Translations under genes and position numbers: made by a program
Part shown: in pieces, positions 36,134-42,916 of the stretch
How positions within the stretch are numbered: the first letter of the stretch is position 1
Layout of the letters: each line of letters opens with the position of its first letter
Source of the DNA: Colwellia sp.
Lineage (GTDB): Bacteria > Pseudomonadota > Gammaproteobacteria > Enterobacterales > Alteromonadaceae
Direction of reading: 5' to 3'
Length of the DNA stretch: 42,916 bases
NCBI GenBank assembly: GCA_026196955.1
Contig: JAPHTO010000075.1
Span: 1 to 42,916, forward strand
The notes under the pieces: generated by a model
Seen by the model: only the letters and a program-made list of their open reading frames with translations
Databases searched by the model: none
What the model was told of the DNA's origin: nothing

Positions 36134-37066
36134 TTATAGTAAGTCTTTGATAGCCTGAGCTGTTTTTAAGGTACGGATTTCTTGAAACAGCTCATCAGCC
36201 TCAGTGTATTGTAACTTTAAATATTTAAGCCATTGTTTAATGCGGTTCGGGTAATATTTACTTTTATCACCATACGTTTCACAGCAAGTATATTCGAGTA
36301 AAAGTGCTTGAACCTCATTCCAAGGCATAACAGGCGCTATTTGCTTAATGACTTGCCCTAAATTAGGCAACATAAGCGCACCACGACCAACCATAATATC
36401 TTGACAATCAGAAATTTCTCGGCACTTTTGCGCGTCATCAAGAGTAAAAATATCGCCATTAGCAATCACAGGAATATCAATATGCTGCTTTATTTTGGCT
36501 ATCCAATGCCAATGAGCAGGTGGTTTATAACCTTCTACTTTTGTTCTTGCATGCACAGTCAATTCATTCGCGCCAGCTGACTCTACTGCTTGTGCATTTT
36601 CTATGGCGAGACTTTTATCTTCATATCCTAAGCGAATTTTAGCGCTCACAATAGTGTCCTTTGGTGTAGCATTTTTTACGGCACTGATAATTTGATAGAG
36701 ATTTTCAGGATCTTTAAGTAACACTGCGCCACCGCGGTTATTGTTCACCATTTTTGAGGGACAGCCAAAATTAATATCAACACCATGTGAGCCAAGCTCT
36801 ATGACTTTTGCCGCATTTTCAGCCATGCAAGTAGGATGTTGACCAAGTAACTGAACTCGTACTGGCGTGCCTGCCTCAGTGGTTGAACCGTAGGCGTTGG
36901 CATTTTTTAATTCAGGACATAATCGAAAAAAAGCGCGTTCGGAAATAAGCTGATCCACCACGCGAACAAACTCAGTGACGCATAAATCATAGCCTCCTAT
37001 TTTAGTTAATAAGTCACGCATTAAATGATCGAGTACGCCTTCCATCGGCGCCAATACAACACGCAT
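36134..37066 (-). CDS. dusC: tRNA-dihydrouridine(16) synthase DusC
   Basis: 310 residues (E. coli DusC 315). Flavin enzyme reducing U16 in tRNA. LAPMEGVLD at the N-terminus, TEFVRVVDQL, VRVQLLGQ, VDINFGCPSK with catalytic Cys102, KIRLGYEDK, VHARTKVEGY (FMN-phosphate region), PVIANGDI, and MVGRGALMLPNL. The C-terminal helical bundle contains RIKQWLKYLK, typical of DusC rather than DusA/B. Last gene of the minus-strand cluster starting at 39575, 2 bases downstream of the small membrane protein; likely cotranscribed. Confidence 0.93.
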   Translation of the reverse strand: MRVVLAPMEGVLDHLMRDLLTKIGGYDLCVTEFVRVVDQLISERAFFRLCPELKNANAYGSTTEAGTPVRVQLLGQHPTCMAENAAKVIELGSHGVDINFGCPSKMVNNNRGGAVLLKDPENLYQIISAVKNATPKDTIVSAKIRLGYEDKSLAIENAQAVESAGANELTVHARTKVEGYKPPAHWHWIAKIKQHIDIPVIANGDIFTLDDAQKCREISDCQDIMVGRGALMLPNLGQVIKQIAPVMPWNEVQALLLEYTCCETYGDKSKYYPNRIKQWLKYLKLQYTEADELFQEIRTLKTAQAIKDLL

Positions 37067-37068
37067 AA

Positions 37069-37311
37069 TTAACCTAGTTTACGAGAATATGTTGTCTGTA
37101 TTTTATGCATTAACCAATAAAAGCCTACGGTTAATGTTGCTATTGAAAAATGGACAATTATAGTCAATAGCTGCCCATTCTCATGCCATAAAAATACAGG
37201 GCCGTTATAGGTTAAATAAAACAAATCTAATAATGAGACATGCAACCAAACTAACATAAAGATCAGTTTAAGTCGGTGACGAGCAAGAAAAGATGCAGAA
37301 AATAAATTCAA
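37069..37311 (-). CDS. Small two-TM membrane protein, unknown
   Basis: 80 residues with two predicted TM helices (~14-34 and ~48-67), a basic N-terminus (ARHRLK) and basic tail. The frame starts with TTG at 37311; no ATG gives a complete first helix (the next Met is inside it), so TTG is kept despite a poor ribosome site. It ends 2 bases before dusC. I do not recognise a family. Its coding status rests on frame, the two well-shaped helices and tight spacing. Confidence 0.6.
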   Translation of the reverse strand: MNLFSASFLARHRLKLIFMLVWLHVSLLDLFYLTYNGPVFLWHENGQLLTIIVHFSIATLTVGFYWLMHKIQTTYSRKLG

Positions 37312-37343
37312 AAGTTAAGCCAAATATAAAAAATTCAGCGTTA

Positions 37344-38186
37344 TTATAACCAAGCGAGTAAGTCAGGGTAAATAAATGAATAATTTAAATACTGCTTAGC
37401 TTTTTCACCGCTAACAATACGTATCGGCTCAAGAGGCTCATCTGCTGAAAAAATTGGTGGGGGCAAAGAGACGGCCTTAGCAGCTCGCTGGTAATATAGT
37501 TTTTTACTCGCATGATTATCACTAACACCATTAAAAATGCCCTGTGGATGTTGCTCAGTTAATAATGAGACAATCAGCCCTACAGCATCATATTGATGTA
37601 TAAGATTAATTTTACCACCTGCGTTTTTGAGTACTTTTTTAGCTAGCAAAAACTTCCCTGGGTGACGGTTAGGGCCTACTAAACCAGCAAGTCTTAAAAC
37701 ACTTGCTTGCTGGCTAAATGCTAAGACAGATTGCTCTGCTTTGTGTAACACTTTCGCTTTTTCAGAGATCAAACTCAACAGGCTATTTTCATCAACAGTA
37801 CCTGATAACCCCGCATAAACAGCAGTGCTGGATAATAAAATGATGCCTTGTACGCGAGCACGGTCTCGTGCGGCAGCAACAAGTTGAGTCACTTTGTCAG
37901 CATAGTCGACTCGCCCCTGTTTAAACTGCGGGGGGATAGCTATCACTAAGTATTGCTGATTAAAAACACGTTGTCGCACAAGTTGCTCACTATCAGCCGG
38001 TAAAGATAATTGCTGGCTAGGTATTCCTTCGAGATTTAGTTTCTCAACATTTTCAAGTTTGCTGCTAGTCGCCAGTACTGAAATCCCCTTCTTTAGCAGT
38101 GCTTGCGCCAGCGCTTTACCTAGCCAACCGCAACCAATAATACCTACTGAGCGGCACGATGTTTCTTCTTCAACTTGATTGGCCAT
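37344..38186 (-). CDS. YeeZ-like NAD(P)-binding SDR/epimerase-family protein
   Basis: 280 residues. Rossmann N-terminus VGIIGCGWLGKALAQALLKKG, typical of the YeeZ group of atypical SDRs with a GCGWLG instead of GxxGxxG pattern. Later STAVYAGLSGTVDENS (Ser/Tyr region), LRLAGLVGPNRHPGKFL and NLIHQYDAVGLIVSLL fit the extended-SDR epimerase-like fold. The reaction is unknown even in E. coli. Its ATG overlaps the stop of the gene upstream by one base (TAATG), so the two are translationally coupled. Confidence 0.82.
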   Translation of the reverse strand: MANQVEEETSCRSVGIIGCGWLGKALAQALLKKGISVLATSSKLENVEKLNLEGIPSQQLSLPADSEQLVRQRVFNQQYLVIAIPPQFKQGRVDYADKVTQLVAAARDRARVQGIILLSSTAVYAGLSGTVDENSLLSLISEKAKVLHKAEQSVLAFSQQASVLRLAGLVGPNRHPGKFLLAKKVLKNAGGKINLIHQYDAVGLIVSLLTEQHPQGIFNGVSDNHASKKLYYQRAAKAVSLPPPIFSADEPLEPIRIVSGEKAKQYLNYSFIYPDLLAWL

Positions 38187-38665
38187 TATTGAGTCTGCTC
38201 GTAAGCTTTAATCTTCTCGATAACTTGTGCTGAAACACCATTAGGTACCAGTACAGTTAGGTTGAATTGACTTATTTTCCAGCCTTGAGCGGTTTTAACC
38301 AGCACGCCAGAACCACGACAGCGACCATAATTTTTGTTGATAAGTATTTCATCAAAGAAGGCAATGGTGTCATTTTTAAGTAAACTGATATGCCGATCTT
38401 CAACCACATAAAGCCAACCTTTGCCTTGCTTAAAATAAGGTAAAACAAAGTCAGTGAATTGCTTTTTATTCCAACGCTCACTCGCATCGGTTCCTAAAAA
38501 AATCGCATCCTCAGTGAGTAAGCTTAAGTAGGGTTTTGCCTTGGCATCAGCTGCCGCTTGATGAAAGCTATTTAACACCTCTTTAATGGCTTGCTCTTCG
38601 CTGTTTTTCTGCGCCCATGATGAAAAGCTGAGCATCACCAGCAATATAACTATCAATTTATTCAC
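38186..38665 (-). CDS. Exported NTF2/SnoaL-like (DUF4440-type) protein
   Basis: 159 residues from GTG 38665: a clean signal peptide (MNKLIVILLVMLSFSSWAQ) and then an alpha+beta cone fold of the SnoaL/NTF2 type (EEQAIKEVLNSFHQAAADAKAKPYLSLLTEDAIFLGTDASERW ... GVLVKTAQGWKISQFNLTVLVPN, in outline). Typically a ligand-binding or ketosteroid-isomerase-like domain in the periplasm; ligand unknown. Start: GTG with AAGGGA 9 bases upstream is preferred to the ATG at 38734, which would put 23 residues before the signal peptide and overlap the neighbouring gene by 77 bases. With GTG the overlap with the YiiD-like gene is 8 bases. Confidence 0.82.
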   Translation of the reverse strand: MNKLIVILLVMLSFSSWAQKNSEEQAIKEVLNSFHQAAADAKAKPYLSLLTEDAIFLGTDASERWNKKQFTDFVLPYFKQGKGWLYVVEDRHISLLKNDTIAFFDEILINKNYGRCRGSGVLVKTAQGWKISQFNLTVLVPNGVSAQVIEKIKAYEQTQ

Positions 38666-39575
38666 TATCTTGCGTCCCTTTCTTAGGTAAAACAACATAG
38701 CTTCCCGTAAAGGTAGCAGCAATAGTTTCACCACAATAAATATGCGCCGTTAATTTAAGACGTGCGTTCTTGCCGCGCGCCAAGTTATCAAACTTCCCTG
38801 AAACATCTGACTCCACAACTTGTCCATAAACTAAACCTTTAATAGGCGTATGATAGCGTATATTAGCTTCTGCTAGGACAATATCGCCTTGTAAGCCCTG
38901 TTGATACTCGCCAAGTGCTAAATATACCCAGCCCCACCCCGTCAGTGTCGCAAGCGTATAAATACTTCCCGCAAACATAGTATTATGCAGGTTTTTGTTA
39001 AATTTAGGGTCACAATACGTTATCAGCTGTTGAGCGTCGTAATAACTAATCTTTAGCCCCATCGCTTTACTCATAGGAATGGTTTCATGCCATACGCTCT
39101 GTAAGGCTAGTGCTTTAGCATGCTTATGCTGATGATGAGGTTTAAGGGTTTTCGTCATTCTATAGTGAGTTACCTCACCAAAAAGCACATGCGAAATTTC
39201 GTGTTGTTGATAATCAAGCTGTTGATAAAATCCCAAGGCTTTTTCGCGAGCATTAAGCACAATTTCTGTTATGCCTAATTTACTAGCTATCCTTTCTAAT
39301 TCAGCAATAATCTGCTGACCTAGCCCCTGCCCTTGCGCTGTTTCACATACCGCCATATAACGAATCTGCCCTTGCTGCTCAGCACTTTGCTCCAAACGAC
39401 CAACCGCTAAAACATGACCTGTTTCATCAATAATCATCCGATGAATACTGTGTGGCTCATGCTCATCCTGCTCACTGCCAAGGACTTGTTGCCAAGGTTT
39501 TCTTAATATCTGCCAACGCAACTGGTAGTATTGTGCAAACTCTTCAGCATTTTGTGGTGATCGCAGGGTATTCAT
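38658..39575 (-). CDS. yiiD: YiiD-like protein: GNAT domain fused to hotdog thioesterase-like domain
   Basis: 305 residues. N-terminal GNAT domain (~1-140: IRYMAVCETAQGQGLGQQIIAEL, acetyl-CoA loop Q-G-Q-G-L-G; NAREKALGFYQQLDYQ) and C-terminal YiiD_C hotdog domain (~155-300: MAFAG-like NTMFAGSIYTLATLTGWGWVYLAL, IRYHTPI, LTAHIYCGETIAATFTGSYVVLPKK). This is the domain order of E. coli YiiD, for which malonyl-ACP decarboxylation has been reported by others; I rely on memory for that. Start 39575 has AAGGA upstream. First gene of the minus-strand cluster that runs to dusC. Confidence 0.85.
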   Translation of the reverse strand: MNTLRSPQNAEEFAQYYQLRWQILRKPWQQVLGSEQDEHEPHSIHRMIIDETGHVLAVGRLEQSAEQQGQIRYMAVCETAQGQGLGQQIIAELERIASKLGITEIVLNAREKALGFYQQLDYQQHEISHVLFGEVTHYRMTKTLKPHHQHKHAKALALQSVWHETIPMSKAMGLKISYYDAQQLITYCDPKFNKNLHNTMFAGSIYTLATLTGWGWVYLALGEYQQGLQGDIVLAEANIRYHTPIKGLVYGQVVESDVSGKFDNLARGKNARLKLTAHIYCGETIAATFTGSYVVLPKKGTQDSE

Positions 39576-39590
39576 TGTCTATCCTTAAAT

Positions 39591-39626
39591 ATACCAAGTA
39601 GACTGAGTTATTGAGCAACTTGGTAT
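39591..39626. repeat. Intergenic palindrome ATACCAAGT...ACTTGGTAT
   Basis: Perfect 9-bp arms (39591-39599 and 39618-39626) around an 18-nt loop, in the divergent gap between the YiiD-like gene and the SpeE-like gene. Similar TAATACCAA fragments occur at 4731 and 34308. It may be a remnant of a dispersed repeat, or an operator; which cannot be told here. Confidence 0.45.
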
Positions 39627-39659
39627 TAATATTAACCATTCATTAAACATTTGGGAATT

Positions 39660-40454
39660 ATGCAACTATCAAAACACCTTGCACAAGGAAAGTTATTATA
39701 TTTAAGCCAAGGTGATGAAGCTATCTCTGTCAGCGAAAATGAACATTTTCGTTGGCTAGCCTTCACCAATGAAGATAGCGAACAAGTCATTCAAAGCGTT
39801 ATGCACAAACGTAAACCTTGGCAACTCACCTTACCTCACCAAACAGCGCTATTATTGCCGCTGCTATTTTTTCGCCCTCACCATGTTACAGAGCTAGGCT
39901 TAGGCGGCGGAAATCTAGATAGATTTTTAACTCACCTGTCTCCAGACATTGCTATGAACAGTATAGAAAATAATAAAACGGTTATTACTTGTTTTGAGCG
40001 CTACTTCAACCCTAATAACGCTGACATTAAAGTAGAAAATCTCAATAGTAAGCAATGGCTTGAACAGCCAAACAAAACAAAGCCTGATTGGTTAATCTGT
40101 GATATTTACCAAACTCAACACCAAAGCGCAGCAGACACTAATCAGCAACTAACTGCGCTAATTGACAGTATTGATAGCCATAGCTGCCTATCAATCAATT
40201 TACCTGATGCGAGTGATGAAGAGGTTAATTTATGCTTAACCGTGTTACAACAAATACAAAACAACCATCATATTCATTATTTCCATATTCCCAATTACCT
40301 GAATATTATTATTCAACTCATTCCAAAACATTGGCAAACAACAAGGTTATTAAGGCGAAATAAAAACAGTTATTTGCCCAAACATTTATTTTTACACTGG
40401 CGTAAGTTTTGGCGTTATGGAAATGAAGTATCTGCCAACACACATTTTAAATAA
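39660..40454 (+). CDS. SpeE-like Rossmann methyltransferase-fold protein
   Basis: 264 residues. N-terminal beta-strand part (1-60: LYLSQGDEAISVSENEHFRWLAF) as in spermidine-synthase-like proteins, then motif I VTELGLGGGNLDRFL (about 80-94 of the protein) and acidic-loop equivalents NSIENNKTVITCFERYF and PDWLICDIYQT. The catalytic-loop sequence of true spermidine synthase is not seen. So a SpeE-like SAM-binding-fold protein of unknown reaction. It ends in a basic tail rich in Lys/Arg/Trp. Start: ATG 39660 with TTGGGA just before; the TTG at 39651 adds three residues. Distantly related in fold to the pair at 21868-23338. Confidence 0.8.
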   Translation: MQLSKHLAQGKLLYLSQGDEAISVSENEHFRWLAFTNEDSEQVIQSVMHKRKPWQLTLPHQTALLLPLLFFRPHHVTELGLGGGNLDRFLTHLSPDIAMNSIENNKTVITCFERYFNPNNADIKVENLNSKQWLEQPNKTKPDWLICDIYQTQHQSAADTNQQLTALIDSIDSHSCLSINLPDASDEEVNLCLTVLQQIQNNHHIHYFHIPNYLNIIIQLIPKHWQTTRLLRRNKNSYLPKHLFLHWRKFWRYGNEVSANTHFK

Positions 40455-40519
40455 GCTAAATGAAGATAGTGGCTCACAAAAATAATCATTTGAAAAACAC
40501 TCGTTAAATTTAACTCCAA

Positions 40520-40957
40520 TTAAATAGAAAGCGTAAATGTCACGGGGCCATCATTTAGCAGTTGAACCTTCATATCAGCTGCAAACTCTCCGGTGGGAAC
40601 GTTAAACCCTTGCTCGCGCAGCTGACTGCAAAAATACTGATAAAGATCATTACTAAATTCTGGCTTAGCTGCCGAGGTAAAACTTGGTCGCATGCCACTG
40701 TTAGTATCTGCCGCCAAGGTAAATTGAGAAACCACTAAAATTTCACCCTCAACTTGTTTAACGCTAAGGTTCATTTTACCATTTTCATCGTTAAATACCC
40801 GATAGCCAGCTACACGCTCTGCAAGGCGTTTAGCCTTCGCTTGGTTGTCATCAGGTTGAACGGCTAAGAACACTAATAACCCTTGTGCAATCTCACCTAT
40901 TACTTGATTGTTAACAGTAACACTTGCACTGCTCACTCGCTGAATTAACGCTATCAT
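40520..40957 (-). CDS. dtd: D-aminoacyl-tRNA deacylase
   Basis: 145 residues, exact family length. Removes D-amino acids (and glycine) wrongly attached to t[19 protein letters not shown] start, [22 protein letters not shown], the [17 protein letters not shown] block (about 78-94), and the C-terminal NDGPVTF with the cis Gly-Pro that gives chiral selection. Cytoplasmic dimer. The start lies 5 bases from the edge of the 254-bp inverted repeat, so its ribosome site (TGAG at 40961-40964) sits at the repeat's end. Confidence 0.96.
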   Translation of the reverse strand: MIALIQRVSSASVTVNNQVIGEIAQGLLVFLAVQPDDNQAKAKRLAERVAGYRVFNDENGKMNLSVKQVEGEILVVSQFTLAADTNSGMRPSFTSAAKPEFSNDLYQYFCSQLREQGFNVPTGEFAADMKVQLLNDGPVTFTLSI

Positions 40958-40962
40958 ATACT

Positions 40963-41216
40963 CATGCTACCTCGAAATATACGGTTCAGCGAGAATTAAA
41001 AGGCTTAGAGGCAAGGCTTTGATTAATGAGAATGGTTGTTCCCTTGTCGAAATCAATAACGCAGCATATATGCCTTTTAAACTCGCCCTACGGGGACACC
41101 AGAGCAATTCATGCTCGTCGTTGCTCCTTTTCTTAAGGGAGCAACCATTAATAAAAACAAGCGCCTTGATCATGAATCGCTCTGATGTCCTGAAGCAGAT
41201 ATTTTGAAGTATCATG
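40963..41216. repeat. 254-bp imperfect inverted repeat filling the dtd-yihY gap
   Basis: Left arm 40963-41045 and right arm 41135-41216 pair along ~83 bp. Outer 21 nt match at about 16-17 positions (CATG-TAC-TC-AAATAT...TTCAG shared), the middle is more divergent (CAAGGC shared), and the inner 15 nt (AATGGTTGTTCCCTT with AAGGGAGCAACCATT) match except one wobble. The 89-nt centre holds GCATATATGC (41063-41072) and GAGCA-ATTCA-TGCTC. The symmetry explains why both strands carry overlapping unspoken frames (62 and 82 codons); I do not call them genes. MITE-like or REP-like element; dispersal not checked. Confidence 0.75.
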
Positions 41217-42084
41217 TGTATAAATTCTCATTCTCTAATTCATATTCTTGTAAAGAGACAGTAATTATCGCACCACCAAGCACAATGAGCCAAGATAAGT
41301 ACACCCATAGAAACAATATAGGCACAATTGCTAAAGCGCCATAAATGGCTTGATAGGAAGGAAAGGCGGTTAAGTATGCGGCAAAGATTTTCTTGGCAAA
41401 TTCAAATAAAATTGCCGCAACAAAAGCGCCTGAAAAAGCATATTTAAAAGGCACAGTTCTGTTTGGCACTAACATATATAAAAGTACAAAAGCCGCTAAC
41501 GAAGATAATAAAGGTAAAAGTCTAAAGAACATGTTCGTTATGCCAAAACTATCTTCTACGCCCAAAGTCACTAAAGAAACAATGTAAGAGGTGATGGCAA
41601 TACTTCCACCAACTAAAATAGGCCCTAGCGTTAATATCATCCAATACATTGAAAATGAAGTGATAACACGACGTTTTTTGGTGACCTGCCAGATATTGTT
41701 AAAAGTTTTATCGATAGCAGAAATTAACAAGAGTGCCGCTACAAATAAAAAAGAAATAGCGACCGCTGACATTTTAGAAGCATTATCAACAAAAGCAGAC
41801 AAATATTGCTGTACTACATCACTGGCAGTTGGCACAAAATTATCATAAACAAACTGTTCAACGCTCTGATGAATGTCAGCAAAAATAGGAAACGCAGTTG
41901 CTACTGATAAAGCAACCACCATAAGAGGCACCAGCGACATCAAACTAACATAAGACAGGTAACCCGCGACAACTTGTAGCTGTTCTTGTTTAGCGCGTTT
42001 TGTTAAAAAATGAAAAAACGATAAATAATGCCGCCCTAGCAAAGAGTGTTTCATTGTATTGTACAAAGTGTGCAAGTAACTCAT
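41212..42084 (-). CDS. YihY/BrkB-family inner-membrane protein
   Basis: About 290 residues with ~6 TM segments. Family markers are [29 protein letters not shown] near the first TM pair, [56 protein letters not shown], and [25 protein letters not shown]. Once called ribonuclease BN, but that label was wrong; the family is of unknown transport or membrane function. Start: TTG 42096 is the longest frame; ATG 42084 is chosen, ATG 42054 is possible; none has a good ribosome site. The stop codon (41212-41214) falls inside the outermost bases of the repeat at 40963-41216. Confidence 0.83.
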   Translation of the reverse strand: MSYLHTLYNTMKHSLLGRHYLSFFHFLTKRAKQEQLQVVAGYLSYVSLMSLVPLMVVALSVATAFPIFADIHQSVEQFVYDNFVPTASDVVQQYLSAFVDNASKMSAVAISFLFVAALLLISAIDKTFNNIWQVTKKRRVITSFSMYWMILTLGPILVGGSIAITSYIVSLVTLGVEDSFGITNMFFRLLPLLSSLAAFVLLYMLVPNRTVPFKYAFSGAFVAAILFEFAKKIFAAYLTAFPSYQAIYGALAIVPILFLWVYLSWLIVLGGAIITVSLQEYELENENLYT

Positions 42085-42176
42085 ATTTGTTAACAATTGT
42101 GTGATTTTTTAGTTATTAATATTATATTATGATAACCATAGAATATTTACTAGTTGATTAATTTTTTGGAGATAAA

Positions 42177-42401
42177 ATGGCAAGTCAAGGTTCTTCAGGT
42201 AATGTCATTGCAGCAATTTGCAATGTGTTTTTCCCCGGTTTAGGGCAACTCGTTCAAGGTAGGCTTGGTGCTGCCATAATCTTCGCAATAATTTGTGTTG
42301 GTGGGTACGCACTTTGGTGGCTAGTCATTCCTGCAATTATTGCCGGCATATTTCATTTGTGGTCTATTTTAGATGCCGCTACCTACAAAGAAAGTAGCTA
42401 A
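42177..42401 (+). CDS. Small two-TM membrane protein (TM2-like)
   Basis: 74 residues: NVIAAICNVFFPGLGQLVQGR (helix with the PGLGQLxQG turn common in TM2/YqaE-type small membrane proteins), a second long helix AAIIFAIICVGGYALWWLVIPAIIAGIFHLWSILDAA, and a polar tail. Function unknown. Strong GGAG ribosome site 7 bases before the ATG. Convergent with the 56-codon gene, stops 3 bases apart. Confidence 0.78.
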   Translation: MASQGSSGNVIAAICNVFFPGLGQLVQGRLGAAIIFAIICVGGYALWWLVIPAIIAGIFHLWSILDAATYKESS

Positions 42402-42404
42402 AGA

Positions 42405-42575
42405 TTAAGTAAGTTTAGGCTCAGTAATACAGTGCTCATGTTCATGCTCTTGGTCAGAAGCAAGATTAATCTGTGCCAATAACTCTGATAACTGTTGGAT
42501 CTGCTGGGTACTGGCTTTACCTTGGCTGAAAATAATACTAAGTTCTTGTAATTTTTTTTGTTGAGCTGGGGACAT
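42405..42575 (-). CDS. 56-residue protein with Gln-rich helix and His-Glu cluster
   Basis: A short frame of 56 codons with AAGGAG 8 bases before the ATG. The sequence (MSPAQQKKLQELS..., STQQIQQLSELLAQI, then DQEHEHEHCITEPKLT) is an amphipathic, Leu/Gln-heptad-like helix followed by an EHEHEHC tail that could bind metal. A longer minus frame over the same bases (42398-42607) has no ribosome site and an unnatural composition, so this one is preferred. I do not recognise a family; real coding status rests on ribosome site, composition and neat fit. Confidence 0.65.
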   Translation of the reverse strand: MSPAQQKKLQELSIIFSQGKASTQQIQQLSELLAQINLASDQEHEHEHCITEPKLT

Positions 42576-42736
42576 TTGGCAACTCCTTTTGCTAAAAAAT
42601 TATGCAAATATCAGTAATAGCATTTAACAGATAATATAAGCTTAGCAGTAAATATCATTCTTGTTCACTATTTAGCCAATAAAAAGTAACAAGATATTAA
42701 AAGTGCTCGTCAGAGCATGGAGCTGTTAGACAATAA

Positions 42737-42766
42737 AAAACCGCCCCTTGTTAAAAGGGCGGTTTT
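42737..42766 (-). terminator. Rho-independent terminator
   Basis: AAAACCGCCC pairs perfectly with GGGCGGTTTT (10 bp, loop CTTGTTAAAA). On the minus strand the stem runs into TTTTTT, a strong tail, so it most likely ends a minus-strand transcript entering from the right; on the plus strand the tail is only TTTT, so some bidirectional activity is possible. Confidence 0.85.
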
Positions 42767-42786
42767 CAAAGGTAAACTATAGGGGC

Positions 42787-42902
42787 TGTTGGTCTTTCGA
42801 GGTTGTTTTTGCAGCTATTTGTTGGGTATTTATACAAGGCAGAGCCTTTGTAATGTGGTTGTTCCACATAAAAAGGTGATAACGCCGTAAAAATGACCAA
42901 CA
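42787..42902. repeat. Structured intergenic segment, repeat-like
   Basis: Outer arms TGTTGGTC (42787-42794) and GACCAACA (42895-42902) enclose two hairpins: AAGGC-AGA-GCCTT near 42836-42848, and ATGTGG-TTGTT-CCACAT (42853-42869). The GGTTGTTCC stretch recurs in the left inner arm of the 254-bp repeat (41034-41042). The segment may continue past the window end. Confidence 0.5.
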
Positions 42903-42916
42903 AACGCTGTCCGAAG

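Larger units (their letters stand above)
42608..42916. other. 309-base terminal gap
   Basis: No gene with a start is recognised. It contains a terminator (42737-42766) and a structured repeat-like segment (42787-42902). The left ~130 bases show only A+T-rich sequence. Confidence 0.5.

Noticed and set aside
36134-37066. Suspected loss of the catalytic cysteine in DusC (NFGCPSK instead of NCGCPSK)
   Set aside because: The conserved Cys is the one in GCP, which is present (Cys102).
40967-41215. Overlapping frames of 82 (minus) and 62 (plus) codons
   Set aside because: They arise from the symmetry of the inverted repeat, have no ribosome site and low-complexity content; called repeat, not genes.
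42398-42607. 69-codon minus-strand frame
   Set aside because: It is the wrong frame across the better-supported 56-codon gene and has no ribosome site.
1-42916. CRISPR array, tRNA/rRNA genes, insertion sequence or prophage
   Set aside because: No evenly spaced direct repeats, cloverleaf-like sequences, rRNA motifs, transposase or phage proteins were recognised on either strand.

Overview
The window looks like chromosomal DNA of a marine gammaproteobacterium of the order Alteromonadales, most like Colwelliaceae (Colwellia/Thalassotalea type). The basis is low G+C, Alteromonadales-like versions of uvrA, rluF, dusC, dtd and hut genes, a TonB-dependent algal-glucan locus, and intergenic palindromes. 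This is judged from remembered protein families; no search was run.

Region 1 (1-14848) is a beta-glucan (probably laminarin-type beta-1,3-glucan) utilisation locus. It holds the 3' end of a secreted protein made of three ~170-residue repeats, a large TonB-dependent receptor, a GPH-family sugar symporter and a CotH-kinase-like lipoprotein. An oppositely oriented pair (a second GPH symporter and an exported GH17 beta-1,3-glucanase) follows, then two GH3 enzymes without signal peptides. The inferred flow is binding and cutting outside, TonB uptake, GH17 trimming in the periplasm, GPH import, and GH3 hydrolysis to glucose in the cytoplasm. No regulator is visible in the window.

Region 2 (14920-28471) is mostly housekeeping: a cyclic-nucleotide-domain protein behind a YajR-type MFS transporter, an SLC13/DASS anion transporter, uvrA overlapping a GNAT gene, a split spermidine-synthase-like membrane/Rossmann pair, propionyl-CoA synthetase (prpE), an orphan membrane histidine kinase, rluF and a glycerophosphodiester phosphodiesterase.

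Region 3 (28575-34375) is a histidine-utilisation cluster: hutI divergent from hutC-hutH-hutU, with two TTGTATATACAA palindromes between them that are probable HutC operators. The urocanase is the long (~674 residue) animal-like form, not the ~556-residue form usual in proteobacteria. hutG, hutF and a histidine transporter are not in the window.

Region 4 (34497-42916) has small membrane proteins, a HTH protein with membrane segments, a tight minus-strand cluster (YiiD-like, NTF2-like, YeeZ-like, small membrane protein, dusC), a SpeE-like methyltransferase-fold protein, dtd, a YihY/BrkB membrane protein and two small genes, one of only 56 codons. Gaps here contain a truncated acetyltransferase remnant and several palindromic repeats, the largest a ~254-bp inverted repeat filling the dtd-yihY gap. 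No tRNA, rRNA, CRISPR array, transposase or prophage gene was recognised.
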